DNA of 64,000 bases, from contig CAWGPY010000004.1 of the NCBI GenBank assembly GCA_963824595.1, positions 1-64,000 of the forward strand, in the 5' to 3' direction. Source of the DNA: Cybelea sp963824595. Lineage in GTDB: Bacteria > Vulcanimicrobiota > Vulcanimicrobiia > Vulcanimicrobiales > Vulcanimicrobiaceae. Below the pieces are notes generated by a model. It made no database searches, was not told the origin of the DNA, and saw only the letters and a program-made list of their open reading frames with translations. The position numbers were made by a program, and so were the translations under genes. Position 1 is the first letter of the stretch, and each line of letters opens with the position of its first letter. This document shows, piece after piece, positions 7,339 through 15,914 of this stretch.

Positions 7339-9401
7339 GCGCCGACGAACGAAGCACGCTGCTCGCTGCTGCACTTTCGTATGCGGCGCGCGGCTGGCCC
7401 GTCTTGGCATTGCACAACGCCCTGCGAACGGCCGACGGTTGGGGTTGTTCCTGCGGCCAATCTGCCTGCCAGAGTCCGGCGAAGCATCCGCGAACGAGAA
7501 ACGGCCACCTCAGCGCGACGACCGACGAGGCGACCATACGGGGGTGGTGGCCCCCACGATTGAAGCCGAACGTCGGCATCGCGTGCGAGCCTAGCTGTCT
7601 CGTTGTTCTTGACGTTGACCCGCGGCACGGCGGCGACGCCAGCTTTGAAGCGTTGCGCGCGGAGCTTGGCGCGAGCGCGTTCAATACGCTCACGCACCTT
7701 ACAGGCGGCGGCGGCGCGCAATACATATTCCGCGCTCCGCGTGAAGTTGTGAGGGCGATCGGCTCGCGCGCAAACGCGCTTGGCGACCGATATGCCGGCC
7801 TCGACGTGCGGGCTGGCGGCGGATACATCGTCGCGCCGCCGTCAATGCATATCGCAGGCAGGCAATACGCGAAAGAGCTCTCGTCGCCAGACGAACCCGC
7901 GGAGTTGCCACAACAGCTGGCCTCGATGCTGATTACTAACACTCGGCGAAAGCCGATCGCGGGCGCCACGGCAAGCGACCGCATCGCGAAAGGCACCCGT
8001 CACGACCGCCTGTTTCGCGCTGCGTGCGCGCTGCGGCGACAAGGCGCAAACGCGCAGACAATCGGCGAAACGCTTCGCGTGATGAACGCGCAATGTGACC
8101 CGCCGCTGGGCGAGCGCGAACTGCGCGAGCTGGCGCGTGACGTGGCGGCGCGCTATGAGCCAGAGGTGCCAACGAACATCATCGCGACGCCGAACGAGGG
8201 GCAAAGCCCGGCTTTTATCCGCGCGTCAGCGCTAATCGCGGAGGCCGACGAGGCGATCGAGTACGTTGTCGAGGGGCTCATTCTGGTCGGCGGCACGGCC
8301 GTATTTGCCGGCCGGCCAAAATCAGGAAAGACCACGACGGCCCTCCCGCTGGCGTTATCGGTCGCGCGGGGTACGTCTTGGCTCGGTCGACGGACGCGGC
8401 AAGGACCGGTGCTCTACGTGGCGCTCGAAGGCGCGCGCGGCTATTGGCGCGCGAAACTGCGCGACCTCGGCGTGACGCAGGATGACGAGTTATATGTCTG
8501 CGTTGGTCGCGCGCCTGGCGCTGCGATCGCCTGGCTTCGAGATGCTATCGAGCGACATCGACCGTCGCTCGTCATCGTCGATACGATGCAGCGATTGCTG
8601 CGCGTCAAGGACGGCAATGACTACGCGACGGGCTCGAATGCGACGGATGCAGTTATCGAGCTTGCCCGGATGACCGGCGCAGCACTCGTGATGGTCCATC
8701 ATTCCGGGAAGCGGTCACGCGAGGCGATCGTCGATGAGGTGATGGGCTCGACGGCCTGGGCTGCGGCGGTCGATACCGTCATCGTCTTGCGCAGGCACGG
8801 CGAGCAGCGCACGATCGTCTCCGAGCAGCGGTGCGGTACGCCAATCGACGAGACGGTGCTCGCGCTCGACGAGTCCGGGCACGTCGCCGCCGCCGGGAGC
8901 AAAACCGAGAGCGACACAAAAGCGGTGCGCGGGGCGATCGTCGCGTTTCTGCGCGAGCAGCCGGAGCCGATTGACGAACCGAGCATGGACGCGGAAGTGG
9001 AAGGCCGCACTTTCATCAAACGCCGGGTACTGCGAATGCTCGTCGGAGAGGGCTGCGTCGAACGCGCCGGGACGGGACGAAAGGGCAACCCGTATCTATA
9101 CGCGCTCGGTACGCCAAGTGGGCCTGACCTCGCGCCTGCGAATTCTCGTTCCCTTGTTCCCAATATAGGTCGGGAACAAGAAAACGAGGATCGGAAACTC
9201 GCAGAAAAGGTTGATGAAATAAGGGCGCATTCTCGTTCCCTCGATTGCAACGAATCTCCGCAGGACGGAACGAGAAATGACAGCGCCGGGGACGAGCTTT
9301 TCGACTACGCTGCCGAGCATCCGGGCGTCGGCCTCGTTGGCCTACGCGTCGAGTCTGACCTATTCGCAGCGGTTCCGACGCAAGAGGAGCTCGATTTCTA
9401 A
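7335..9401 (+). CDS. Prim-pol and RecA-like ATPase replication protein
   Basis: 688 residues from GTG 7335, chosen because it overlaps the preceding stop by 4 bp; an open frame extends further left without a coupled start. The N-terminal 1-195 is a bifunctional primase-polymerase domain: catalytic DxD at D93 and D95 (VVLDVDPRHGG), the GGGG-x-QYIF motif at 124-131, and LDVRAGGGYIVAPPS. A CSCGQSAC cluster (38-45) may bind zinc. Next come a PriCT-like segment (about 220-275) and a RecA/RepA-type ATPase with Walker A AGRPKSGKTT (325-334) and Walker B SLVIVD (411-416), followed by MVHHSGKR. A winged-helix tail follows. Such proteins initiate replication of excised plasmid-like or satellite elements; here it would copy the circularised unit. 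Confidence 0.9.
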   Translation: MSADERSTLLAAALSYAARGWPVLALHNALRTADGWGCSCGQSACQSPAKHPRTRNGHLSATTDEATIRGWWPPRLKPNVGIACEPSCLVVLDVDPRHGGDASFEALRAELGASAFNTLTHLTGGGGAQYIFRAPREVVRAIGSRANALGDRYAGLDVRAGGGYIVAPPSMHIAGRQYAKELSSPDEPAELPQQLASMLITNTRRKPIAGATASDRIAKGTRHDRLFRAACALRRQGANAQTIGETLRVMNAQCDPPLGERELRELARDVAARYEPEVPTNIIATPNEGQSPAFIRASALIAEADEAIEYVVEGLILVGGTAVFAGRPKSGKTTTALPLALSVARGTSWLGRRTRQGPVLYVALEGARGYWRAKLRDLGVTQDDELYVCVGRAPGAAIAWLRDAIERHRPSLVIVDTMQRLLRVKDGNDYATGSNATDAVIELARMTGAALVMVHHSGKRSREAIVDEVMGSTAWAAAVDTVIVLRRHGEQRTIVSEQRCGTPIDETVLALDESGHVAAAGSKTESDTKAVRGAIVAFLREQPEPIDEPSMDAEVEGRTFIKRRVLRMLVGEGCVERAGTGRKGNPYLYALGTPSGPDLAPANSRSLVPNIGREQENEDRKLAEKVDEIRAHSRSLDCNESPQDGTRNDSAGDELFDYAAEHPGVGLVGLRVESDLFAAVPTQEELDF

Positions 9402-9433
9402 AGCGCCCTCCGCGACGCCAGCGCGGTCGCGCT

Positions 9434-9470
9434 TGGCTGCTCCGCCGGGTCCGGCCAGCGCGGCGGCGAA
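9434..9470 (+). promoter_or_regulatory. 37-bp upstream element, copy 1
   Basis: Starts TGGCTGCTCCGCCGGGTCCG and recurs with three changes at 10569-10605. In both places it lies about 40-45 bp before a lipoprotein start codon. It contains the inverted pair GGCTGCTCC / GG-TCCGGCC and may be a leader hairpin or operator. Confidence 0.4.
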
Positions 9471-9515
9471 ACGATACAGGGCTTCGTGGCGTTCACGGAG
9501 CGAGGAGAAGGCGAC

Positions 9516-10511
9516 ATGGTTTGGGACAGATTCCGTTCCGTAGTGACAGGCTGCGTGGCTGCGGCATTGCTGGCCGGCTGCGGCGGATCGCAGCCGCCGA
9601 TTGCGCCCGGCGCGCTGCCACAGAGCCGTCCGGTAACCCCGCATGCCGCTCTCAGCGGATCGTGGATGCTGCCCGGAGCGAAGAATAAAGATTTGCTCTA
9701 TGTTGCGACGGGTGGCGACGTGTATGTCTTATCGTATCCCAGTGGCAAGGTCGTTGGACGCCTTGGGGAGCAATCCGCCACTAGCCTCTGCTCTGATAGA
9801 CGTGGGAACGTCTTCGTCGTCATCAATGGATTGCAACAGATCCTCGAATATTCGCACCGCGGCAAGCTCCTTCAAACGCTGGCGGTGAAAGACATACCCA
9901 GCAGCTGCAGCGTCGACCCAACGACCGGGAATCTCGCGGTCCCCACTTATGATTACTCTTGCGTCTACATCTATCCCGGTGCGGGGTCAAGTGGAGTCCA
10001 ATCCGTTTGCGACAATTACTTCATACTCGTAGGCCTGTGCGCATATGATAGTAGCGGGAATCTATTTCTCGACGGAGCCGTGGCAGGCGGACGGCACCAC
10101 TCATACGTGCCTTACCTCGCCGAACTCCCAAAAGGCAGCGCGACGTTTAACAACTACCGGCTTTACGGGACTCGGTTCCGGTACGATGACTACGACAGTG
10201 TTAATTGGGACGGCACGTATGTAACGCTGTCGAATCCCAGCACGCACTCGATCTACCGCGTGCAGATTTCGCACAAAGTAAAGATCGTCGGCAGGACGCG
10301 CGTGCACGGGTGGATTGGTGGATTCGGCTATAGTGTCGGAGGCACTCAGACCTGGCTCAAGGACGGCAAGTTCATTGCGCAATGGGGCTCGGATCCGCAA
10401 TTGGCGATATGGTCGTACCCCACCGGAGGAAAGCCTACCAAGGTGCTCCCGCCGTTTGCAAGCGCCGGGACATCAGTCGACGGGGTAGTGCTTTCGCCTG
10501 CACCGCATTGA
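9516..10511 (+). CDS. Secreted beta-propeller lipoprotein
   Basis: 331 residues from ATG 9516 (GAGGAGAAG 8 bp upstream; an ATG at 9486 lacks such a site). Signal peptide and lipobox LLAGC place it on the cell envelope. It then has the family pattern of short blades: LLYVATGGDVYVLSYPSGKV, then NVFVV, YSHRGK, SVDPTTGNLAV, NLFLDG and the C-terminal YPTGGKP. These resemble NHL/SMP-30-type six-bladed propellers. It is one of six paralogues in the window. Catalytic residues are not recognisable. It lies directly behind the replication gene as element cargo and has its own upstream 37-bp element. Confidence 0.8.
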   Translation: MVWDRFRSVVTGCVAAALLAGCGGSQPPIAPGALPQSRPVTPHAALSGSWMLPGAKNKDLLYVATGGDVYVLSYPSGKVVGRLGEQSATSLCSDRRGNVFVVINGLQQILEYSHRGKLLQTLAVKDIPSSCSVDPTTGNLAVPTYDYSCVYIYPGAGSSGVQSVCDNYFILVGLCAYDSSGNLFLDGAVAGGRHHSYVPYLAELPKGSATFNNYRLYGTRFRYDDYDSVNWDGTYVTLSNPSTHSIYRVQISHKVKIVGRTRVHGWIGGFGYSVGGTQTWLKDGKFIAQWGSDPQLAIWSYPTGGKPTKVLPPFASAGTSVDGVVLSPAPH

Positions 10512-10568
10512 CCGCGACAACCGATGAAACTTCGATCATCTATCTGATAATGCATTGCCCGACCTGCC

Positions 10569-10605
10569 TGGCTGCTCCGCCAGGTCTGGCCAACGCGGCG
10601 GCGAA
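10569..10605 (+). promoter_or_regulatory. 37-bp upstream element, copy 2
   Basis: Copy of the element at 9434-9470 (34 of 37 positions match by eye), ahead of the GloVer lipoprotein start at 10645. The conserved spacing relative to two unrelated coding sequences suggests shared regulation or a cassette-like duplication of the 5' region. Confidence 0.4.
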
Positions 10606-10644
10606 CGTCCTTGGTCGCCGACTCGTTACGCCGGAGGCATGGAG

Positions 10645-11934
10645 ATGGGGATTTTGAGCCGATACGCTCTCACCATTGGCGCGGCTGCTGCGTTTCTTGC
10701 TGGCTGCGGCGGATCGCCGCCGCCGATCCCGCCGGGCACGATGCCCCAAAGCCGCGCGATCATCACGCATAATGAACGCGGCGGATCGTCACAGAGTTCG
10801 AGCGTCCCTGACGGTCGTTACCCCTCCTCACGATTGGTCGCTCTGCACGGCGTTCTCTACGGCACGACTTCGGTCGGCGGTGCCAACAATATGGGAACCG
10901 TCTACCGCATCACGGCGACCGGCGCGGAGAGAGTGTTGTACAGTCTCGCAGCGGGCTGCCGGAAGGGAAAAAAATGCTCTGACGGCGTGAACCCCTCGGG
11001 TCTCGTCCATGTCAACCGCACGCTCTACGGAACCACCTTTGGCGGCGGAGACGGACCCTGCTTCAGCCATCGCGTACCCGACGGCTGCGGGACGGTATTT
11101 AGCGTCGCGACGAGCGGCGCCGAAACGGTGCTGTATAGTTTCAGGGGCGGTGGCTGTCGCCACGCTCGGCGGTGCCCCGACGCTAACGCTCCCAACGGAC
11201 TGACCGCGATCGACAAAACCCTGTATGGCACCTCGTGGTACGGCGGCACGTACGGGCGAGGAACCGTCTACAGCGTCACGACGAGCGGCGTCGAGAAAGT
11301 GCTGCACAGCTTCGGTTATGACGGAGACGGAGCTTACCCGAATAGCGGGTTGACCGACGTTGCCGGCACGCTCTACGGCACGACGTTGTATGGCGGTGAG
11401 CAGAGCGCCGGAATTGTGTTCAGCTTGAGCGAGACCGGCAACCTGACGGTGCTCCACAGCTTCGACGCGCCTCCAGGGGGAGGGAGCGCGCGCGCGAACG
11501 GCAGCTTGGTCAACGTGGACGGTGTGCTCTACGGCACGACGTTGTACGGCGGTGAGCAGAATGCCGGTATTGTGTTCAGCTTGAGCGAGACCGGCAACCT
11601 GACGGTGCTCCACAGTTTCGGAGTGGGTTGTCCCCCGAAAAAAAGGTGCTCTGATGGCGAGTACCCAGATAGCGGGCTGCTGGATGTCGATGGCGTTCTC
11701 TACGGCGAAACGGTGGAAGGTGGTAGTCATGGTTCGGGAACCGTGTTCAGCATCACCACAAGCGGGAGCGAGAAGGTATTGCGCAGTTTCTCGCAAGGGT
11801 ATAACCCGGGGGAAGGTCTGACTGAGCTAAACGGCATCCTCTACGGCATCACGGGCGGAGGTAGCTGTGACGGCGGCACGGTCTTCAGCCTTACCCTAAG
11901 CGGCGAGGTAAAAAGGCTACACACGTTTTGTTAA
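10645..11934 (+). CDS. GloVer-repeat (TIGR03803) secreted lipoprotein
   Basis: 429 residues from ATG 10645 (GGAGG at 10633-10637, 7-bp spacer; ATG 10639 is too close). Lipobox FLAGC. Nine or so tandem units of about 45 residues follow, each with LYGTT-x-x-GG, GTV(Y/F)-x(I/L), TGxExVL(Y/H)SF: the Gloeo_Verruco repeat, thought to form a beta-propeller-like surface protein of unknown function. Two adjacent units (11380-11460 and 11530-11610) are nearly identical in DNA, showing recent internal duplication. The first 40 residues resemble the leader of the propeller lipoprotein at 9516 (AGCGGS-x-PPI-PG), so leader and promoter were probably shared by duplication. Confidence 0.9.
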   Translation: MGILSRYALTIGAAAAFLAGCGGSPPPIPPGTMPQSRAIITHNERGGSSQSSSVPDGRYPSSRLVALHGVLYGTTSVGGANNMGTVYRITATGAERVLYSLAAGCRKGKKCSDGVNPSGLVHVNRTLYGTTFGGGDGPCFSHRVPDGCGTVFSVATSGAETVLYSFRGGGCRHARRCPDANAPNGLTAIDKTLYGTSWYGGTYGRGTVYSVTTSGVEKVLHSFGYDGDGAYPNSGLTDVAGTLYGTTLYGGEQSAGIVFSLSETGNLTVLHSFDAPPGGGSARANGSLVNVDGVLYGTTLYGGEQNAGIVFSLSETGNLTVLHSFGVGCPPKKRCSDGEYPDSGLLDVDGVLYGETVEGGSHGSGTVFSITTSGSEKVLRSFSQGYNPGEGLTELNGILYGITGGGSCDGGTVFSLTLSGEVKRLHTFC

Positions 11935-12214
11935 GAGCGCGGCTTGTTAACGATCAAGCCCGCCTCGCGCCGGAAAATTTTCGCCGGCGTATGTCCGAGA
12001 AATCAGTCGCGCGAGGGGCTGACGTGCCGCGAGGGGGTGGTGCGTTACGCGTGCCCGTGACGTGGGCGGTTTGATGCCCGAAACGACTCGCATGGTGCAA
12101 TCCGCTCTGAGCTAAGAGGTTGCTTTGACTGCCCACGCGCGCGCACGCCCGCGCGTGACGAGGGGGAAGGTGCCCCACAATTGAGTCGTTTCACGGCTGC
12201 TTCGGCTGCTCCGC
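11935..12214. other. Intergenic, no gene seen
   Basis: 280 bp with GC-rich runs and a GCGCGCGCACGCCCGCGCG palindromic stretch near 12137-12158. No convincing ORF. The right edge carries the first of three CAATTGAGTC / CAAATGAGTC motifs. Confidence 0.5.
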
Positions 12215-12720
12215 TTAGTATCCTAATCCGAGTCGCCGCACGACTTCTAGATAGCCGTCGAGGTAGGCTTGCCTCTCAGCGTCGGTACGGAATTCGGGCA
12301 TGCCGCTAGGACGTCGCTCTGAACCCGCGAGTTGCTCATCGTCCGGGAGCTCGGTTTTTACGGCCGCGTCGGCTGCTGGTGCGACTTGCGGTGGCAACGG
12401 ATGGTCGTCAAGGACGACGGCACTCTTGTAACGGCGCGCTTTCGCCGAGGCTAAACCGCCGATACGCCCGATAGCGGAGTAGTAGCCAGGATCAGCGGCC
12501 GCGCGTCTTTTTGTCGCTGCGCCGCCACGCTTCGCGAGGTCCCGCATCTGTCGGCGGAAGTGCGCTTCGGCTGGTTCGAACATGCGACAATCATAGCGCA
12601 CCGATTTTTCGAAAATCAAAGGGGGCCCCCGCCAAATGAGTCATCTAGCGGCCAAAAGCGCCCTTGGGTGAGCGGCATCGCGCGCCTGTGGAGAGGGGAG
12701 GGTGTCCGTCAAATGAGTCC
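12170..12720. repeat. Three spaced copies of a CAAATGAGTC motif
   Basis: CAATTGAGTC at 12178-12187, CAAATGAGTC at 12633-12642 and 12710-12719. Each is preceded within 20 bp by a G-run followed by CC (GGGGGAAGGTGCCCC, GGGGGCCCCC, GGGAGGGTGTCC). They flank the gene at 12215 and lie at the end of the replicating unit, so they could be iterons of an origin. Three copies are too few to be sure. Confidence 0.3.
12215..12583 (-). CDS. Small basic protein with KGG-like motifs
   Basis: 122 residues from ATG 12583 (a TTG at 12619 is possible). The N-terminal half is basic with two glycine-arginine/lysine motifs, AKRGGAATKRR and IGRIGGLASAKARR, resembling the KGG repeats of small stress-induced proteins. 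The C-terminal half is acidic and proline-rich and ends in a helix (RQAYLDGYLEVVRRLGLGY). No function is assigned. It is the last gene of unit 1, opposite in direction to the cargo. Confidence 0.55.
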   Translation of the reverse strand: MFEPAEAHFRRQMRDLAKRGGAATKRRAAADPGYYSAIGRIGGLASAKARRYKSAVVLDDHPLPPQVAPAADAAVKTELPDDEQLAGSERRPSGMPEFRTDAERQAYLDGYLEVVRRLGLGY

Positions 12721-13063
12721 GCGGAGCGTCGGCGCGTTTGCGGGGAACGGTAAAATATCAATCCGCCGCTTCCGCGCGCGGGTCGCGCGTGGCGCCGCAA
12801 TGCCGGTGAGGGCTGGCGCATTGTGCGCCCGTCCACAGTAGCGACCGTCTAACGGAGCGTTGCGTGCCCGTGGAGGCGCGCGAGTGAGCCAGGATGCCTT
12901 CTGCACCGCACGCGATCGGCAAAGCGGTCTCCGCGCCCGCATTCGGCGCGGTTGCCAAATGGTTGCCGTCGATGGCAACCGCTTAGCGACCGGCGGCGAC
13001 CCGCAAGCCTTATTTTACCCGGCTTTTTCTCCGTTCCCGACCGCCAGCAACCGTGCTTGAACC
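12620..13063. other. Intergenic, no gene seen
   Basis: About 440 bp between the last gene of unit 1 and its tRNA remnant. GC-rich, with two CAAATGAGTC motifs and the pair GGTTGCC / GGCAACC around 12950-12985. Overlapping open frames on both strands have no recognisable protein. Confidence 0.4.
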
Positions 13064-13085
13064 GATTCGATTCCCGTTGGCGCTA
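13064..13085 (+). repeat. Attachment site 2: short tRNA 3' remnant
   Basis: GATTCGATTCCCGTTGGCGCTA matches the T-loop and acceptor of the other copies but ends before CCA and has no conserved right arm. It closes unit 1. Confidence 0.7.
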
Positions 13086-13226
13086 TAAAAGCTCATATCT
13101 TATAAGCGTTTCTCATGCAATTTCGTCTAACGGATTCTTGCCGAAGCATTCCAAGGCGATCGCAGCTGGAATGCGAGCAAGGCCGCAAGGCCCTAGCGCG
13201 ATGCGGCCTCGCGGGCGGAGCGCGCG

Positions 13227-14428
13227 TCACTCCGCATAGTCAACCGGGTCCTCGTGGGGCACCTCGTTGTAGAGGATGGTCACCAGCGGCGTCCCGGGCT
13301 CAGCCGTCGCGTCGCTGCGTAAGCCCGCGACTTCGCCGGGTACACCGCTGGTGTATTCTGCGACAACCTCACCAAACGTGTTGCGCTGGGTGGCGAGCTT
13401 TTGGCCGACGTGAACCTTTTCGGTCAGCTTGACGAGAAGCTCGACGAATCCACCGTGCGTCGAAAGGATGTTGTGCCCGCTGTTGCCCACAAAGACGCCC
13501 GTGTCGCGCCCGGTCCGACCCATAGGGCCCGCAATGACTCCGTGATGTTTGAGGACGTTCATCGTGCCTTCCACGAACGAGCCAATCATTGCGTGGTCCA
13601 GGATCCGCGACGCACCGATCTCAGGTGTAAACGCGGGGATACCCGCGTGGATGAACGCGTTCGCTAGGATCGTCGGATAGACGGGATTGTCGAAGATCTG
13701 GTCGATCGGATAGAGCTCTGCCATCGCGCGGACCTCGGGCAGCTCCATCCGGGCGAGGTTGAATCCCGCTATGTCCATCCCCGTCGTACCGCAGTGGAAA
13801 TCTATTGCGTAGTCCGAGTTCGGCGTCAAGAGCTTGTTGAAGAGAAGCGCGGCGTGGCGGCTCGTCGCGTTGGGACCGTTCTCATTTCCCGGCCACTCCC
13901 GATTCATGTCGATGAGATCGATTCCCCGGCCCGAATTGGGCCATCTCCTTGCCAGCCCTCGATGGCGGGGCGTGATACGTCGAGGGCCGCCAACACGGTG
14001 CCGGACATCTGCGCCGGATCGAGCTGTTGCATGACCCTTTGGACCGTGACCACGGGATTCATTTCGTCGCCATGGACGCCGCTGACGAGTGTGATGCGTT
14101 TGCCCGCCTTCGTTCCCTTGGCAACGATGACGGAGACGTACCAATGCTGCCCTGTGGGCATCTGCACGCCTTGGAAGTAGAAGGAATGCTTGCCAGGTTT
14201 CAGAGCGTTGACATCAAGTGCGCTGACGACCCGCTTCCCCTGGATCACGTCGCCGGTAAGGACCGCGCCCTTTTGCGCGACGTCTGCCGACTCCGTTGGG
14301 GACGCTGATTCTCGGCTTTTTGCCTGAGCGATAGTCGTGCCGAGAGCGGCTGACGCGCTGACGGAAACGGCGGCTGCGATCATAAAGTCTCTACGATCGA
14401 CGCCGCGATCCTTTGATCTCTCCGACAT
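13227..14428 (-). pseudogene. Succinylglutamate desuccinylase/aspartoacylase family (M14), frameshifted
   Basis: Two frames join into one secreted M14-type amidohydrolase of about 400 residues. The N-terminal part (13904-14428) has a Tat signal (DRRDFMIAAAVSVSASAALG, cleavage after AQA) and the zinc motif HGDE in SGVHGDEMNPV. The C-terminal part continues from near 13955 with IDLIDMNREWPG, the third zinc ligand in DFHCG and catalytic glutamate in TPEIG, then a barrel-like tail. A single indel between about 13940 and 13970 breaks it. All catalytic residues survive, so the lesion is recent or a sequencing error. Family members hydrolyse N-acyl amino acids or act on carboxylate amides; the substrate is unknown. 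Confidence 0.8.
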
Positions 14429-14771
14429 GTTGCGGCTTTCCTTATGACAGGTGGAAGAAAGTGCTATCAGGGTAGCGAGCCAAAGTGTTCATATGCCATG
14501 TCCCCGGAAGCCGAACGGATTAACGGCTTGAACGTTCGACGCAGCTAGGACTCATCCCCGGCAAAGCCCGCGTTTACGACCGCGTGAGCCTACGCAGCGA
14601 GTTCCACTGCCTTGGACGCGGCACTCTCGCGCCGGCCCGAAAGCGCGAGCAGGCCGCGAGGGACTAGCCTGTCGCGTCCGCGATCTCTTTTAGCGTAAAC
14701 GCGTGTGAAGGACGTCGACTCCACCTGAATCTCCTTGTTTAGCATCGCGACCGGTGGTTCGCGATCGATTA

Positions 14772-14818
14772 GGTGGGTGAATTTCCAACCGGCGGGGTGG
14801 GTCAATTTTACTCCGGCG
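14772..14818. repeat. Two 23-bp direct repeats resembling an IS21 end
   Basis: GGTGGGTGAATTTCCAACCGGCG-like copies at 14772-14794 and 14796-14818 (24-bp spacing), ending in CTCCGGCGCT. The spacing and the GTCAATTTT core recall IS21 termini. No transposase gene remains beside them. The rest of 14429-15152 holds only the attachment site; an ORF at 14590-14805 is not recognisable. Confidence 0.45.
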
Positions 14819-14920
14819 CTAACACCGTGACAGCGAAGGCTTCGATCCGCATATATGCAACCGCATAACTTCTAGGCGACAGCGCCCGACGGCCGCGCTG
14901 ACAAGAAGCCGCTCGCTCCT

Positions 14921-15076
14921 CTAACGGCGATCTAACGGAGTTCGCAAAACTCATCGGCATTGGCCGGGACTAGGCGGGACTCGAAAACGCGAATACCCGT
15001 ACCGGAAAGGACTATCTGGTATTCGACGGGAGCGGCCGGGACCCCGAATCACGGGTTCGATTCCGGTTGGCGGCGC
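14921..15076 (+). repeat. Attachment site 3: right arm plus degenerate tRNA end
   Basis: Right arm recognised by CTAACGGAG, ACTCGAAAACGCG, GGAAAGGACTATC and GAGCGGCCGGGACCCCGA, followed by ACGGGTTCGATTCCGGTTGG. The T-stem carries a mismatch (CCGGT) and the acceptor is lost after GGCG. Confidence 0.75.
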
Positions 15077-15152
15077 GGCCTGTTCCTGGCCGAGTGGGCC
15101 GACTGGCGGCGGCGGCTCGCGGATTGCTCTTTCTAACCTTCACCATCCAGCA

Positions 15153-15824
15153 TCAAAGTGCTGACGCCGCATTTCGACGCCGTGGCAGGAGCACCAAGTC
15201 GGCCGCTTCCTCGGCGTCATTGAGGAGCGTTTTTCGGGACGTGCCGATCTGTGCACGCATCGTCAGGCCGCGGGTAAGGTCGAGGACCTGACGCGCGCGC
15301 GCGGCTACTGGAAAGTCAGGGGGAACTTCTCCCGCGCTGATCCCATCGCGAAAACGGCGTTCTACCAACTCGGCGGCGGCATCTGCCGCCTTCTTCAGGA
15401 ACCGCCGAACCTCAGCATCGTCCACCAGGGGCGCGACACACTGAAGAAGACATCCCGCGGCGGATCCTTTCTCGGTCGCAGTTTCTACGGCGTTCCTCAG
15501 AAAGGCGCCCAGCGAGTCGCGAAGTGTGCCCGGTGCGAGGAGTGCCTTGGCAGCCAGAGCGCCTTTCCTCTCTGCGTAGGCTTTGAGGACGCGCAAAAAT
15601 AGCGTGCGCTTGTCTCCGAAAATGGAATACAGGCTCGGGCGCCCCACGCCCATCCCGGCGACGAGATCGTCGATCGTTACGCCGTCGTAGCCCTTAGCCC
15701 AGAAGACCTGGGTCGCTTTGTTCAGCGCGACCTTCTCGTCGAAGCTGCGCGGCCGTCCCCGTGGCCGGGAAATATTTTTGAACACCTTAGTACGAAACCC
15801 CTTGCGTTTGACCGTTCGCCCCAT
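15153..15824 (-). CDS. TetR/AcrR-family transcriptional regulator
   Basis: 223 residues from ATG 15824. The N-terminal 60 residues are a TetR helix-turn-helix: TQVFWAKGYDGVTIDDLVAG, then GVGRPSLYSIFGDKRTLF. The C-terminal ligand-binding domain resembles the AcrR/YcdC type with GCLL at mid-protein. It is divergent from the SDR gene at 15915. A 25-bp sequence over its own start codon is repeated ahead of a second SDR at 17428, so it probably controls both dehydrogenases, typically by derepression when a small molecule binds. Confidence 0.85.
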   Translation of the reverse strand: MGRTVKRKGFRTKVFKNISRPRGRPRSFDEKVALNKATQVFWAKGYDGVTIDDLVAGMGVGRPSLYSIFGDKRTLFLRVLKAYAERKGALAAKALLAPGTLRDSLGAFLRNAVETATEKGSAAGCLLQCVAPLVDDAEVRRFLKKAADAAAELVERRFRDGISAGEVPPDFPVAARARQVLDLTRGLTMRAQIGTSRKTLLNDAEEAADLVLLPRRRNAASAL

Positions 15825-15845
15825 TATAGTACCAAACAGTTGCAA
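15821..15845. promoter_or_regulatory. Putative TetR operator, copy 1
   Basis: CCATTATAGTACCAAACAGT followed by TGCAA, overlapping the tetR start codon. It matches 19 of 25 positions of 17371-17395. Confidence 0.45.
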
Positions 15846-15914
15846 TATGCAAAGGTCATCTAGCGTCGCGGGTGACGCTCGGTTCGACCCAGCTATTCAA
15901 CCAGGGGAGGCCTT

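Noticed and set aside
14590..14805. 71-residue ORF near the 23-bp repeats
   Set aside because: No recognisable domain and probably part of a mobile-element end.
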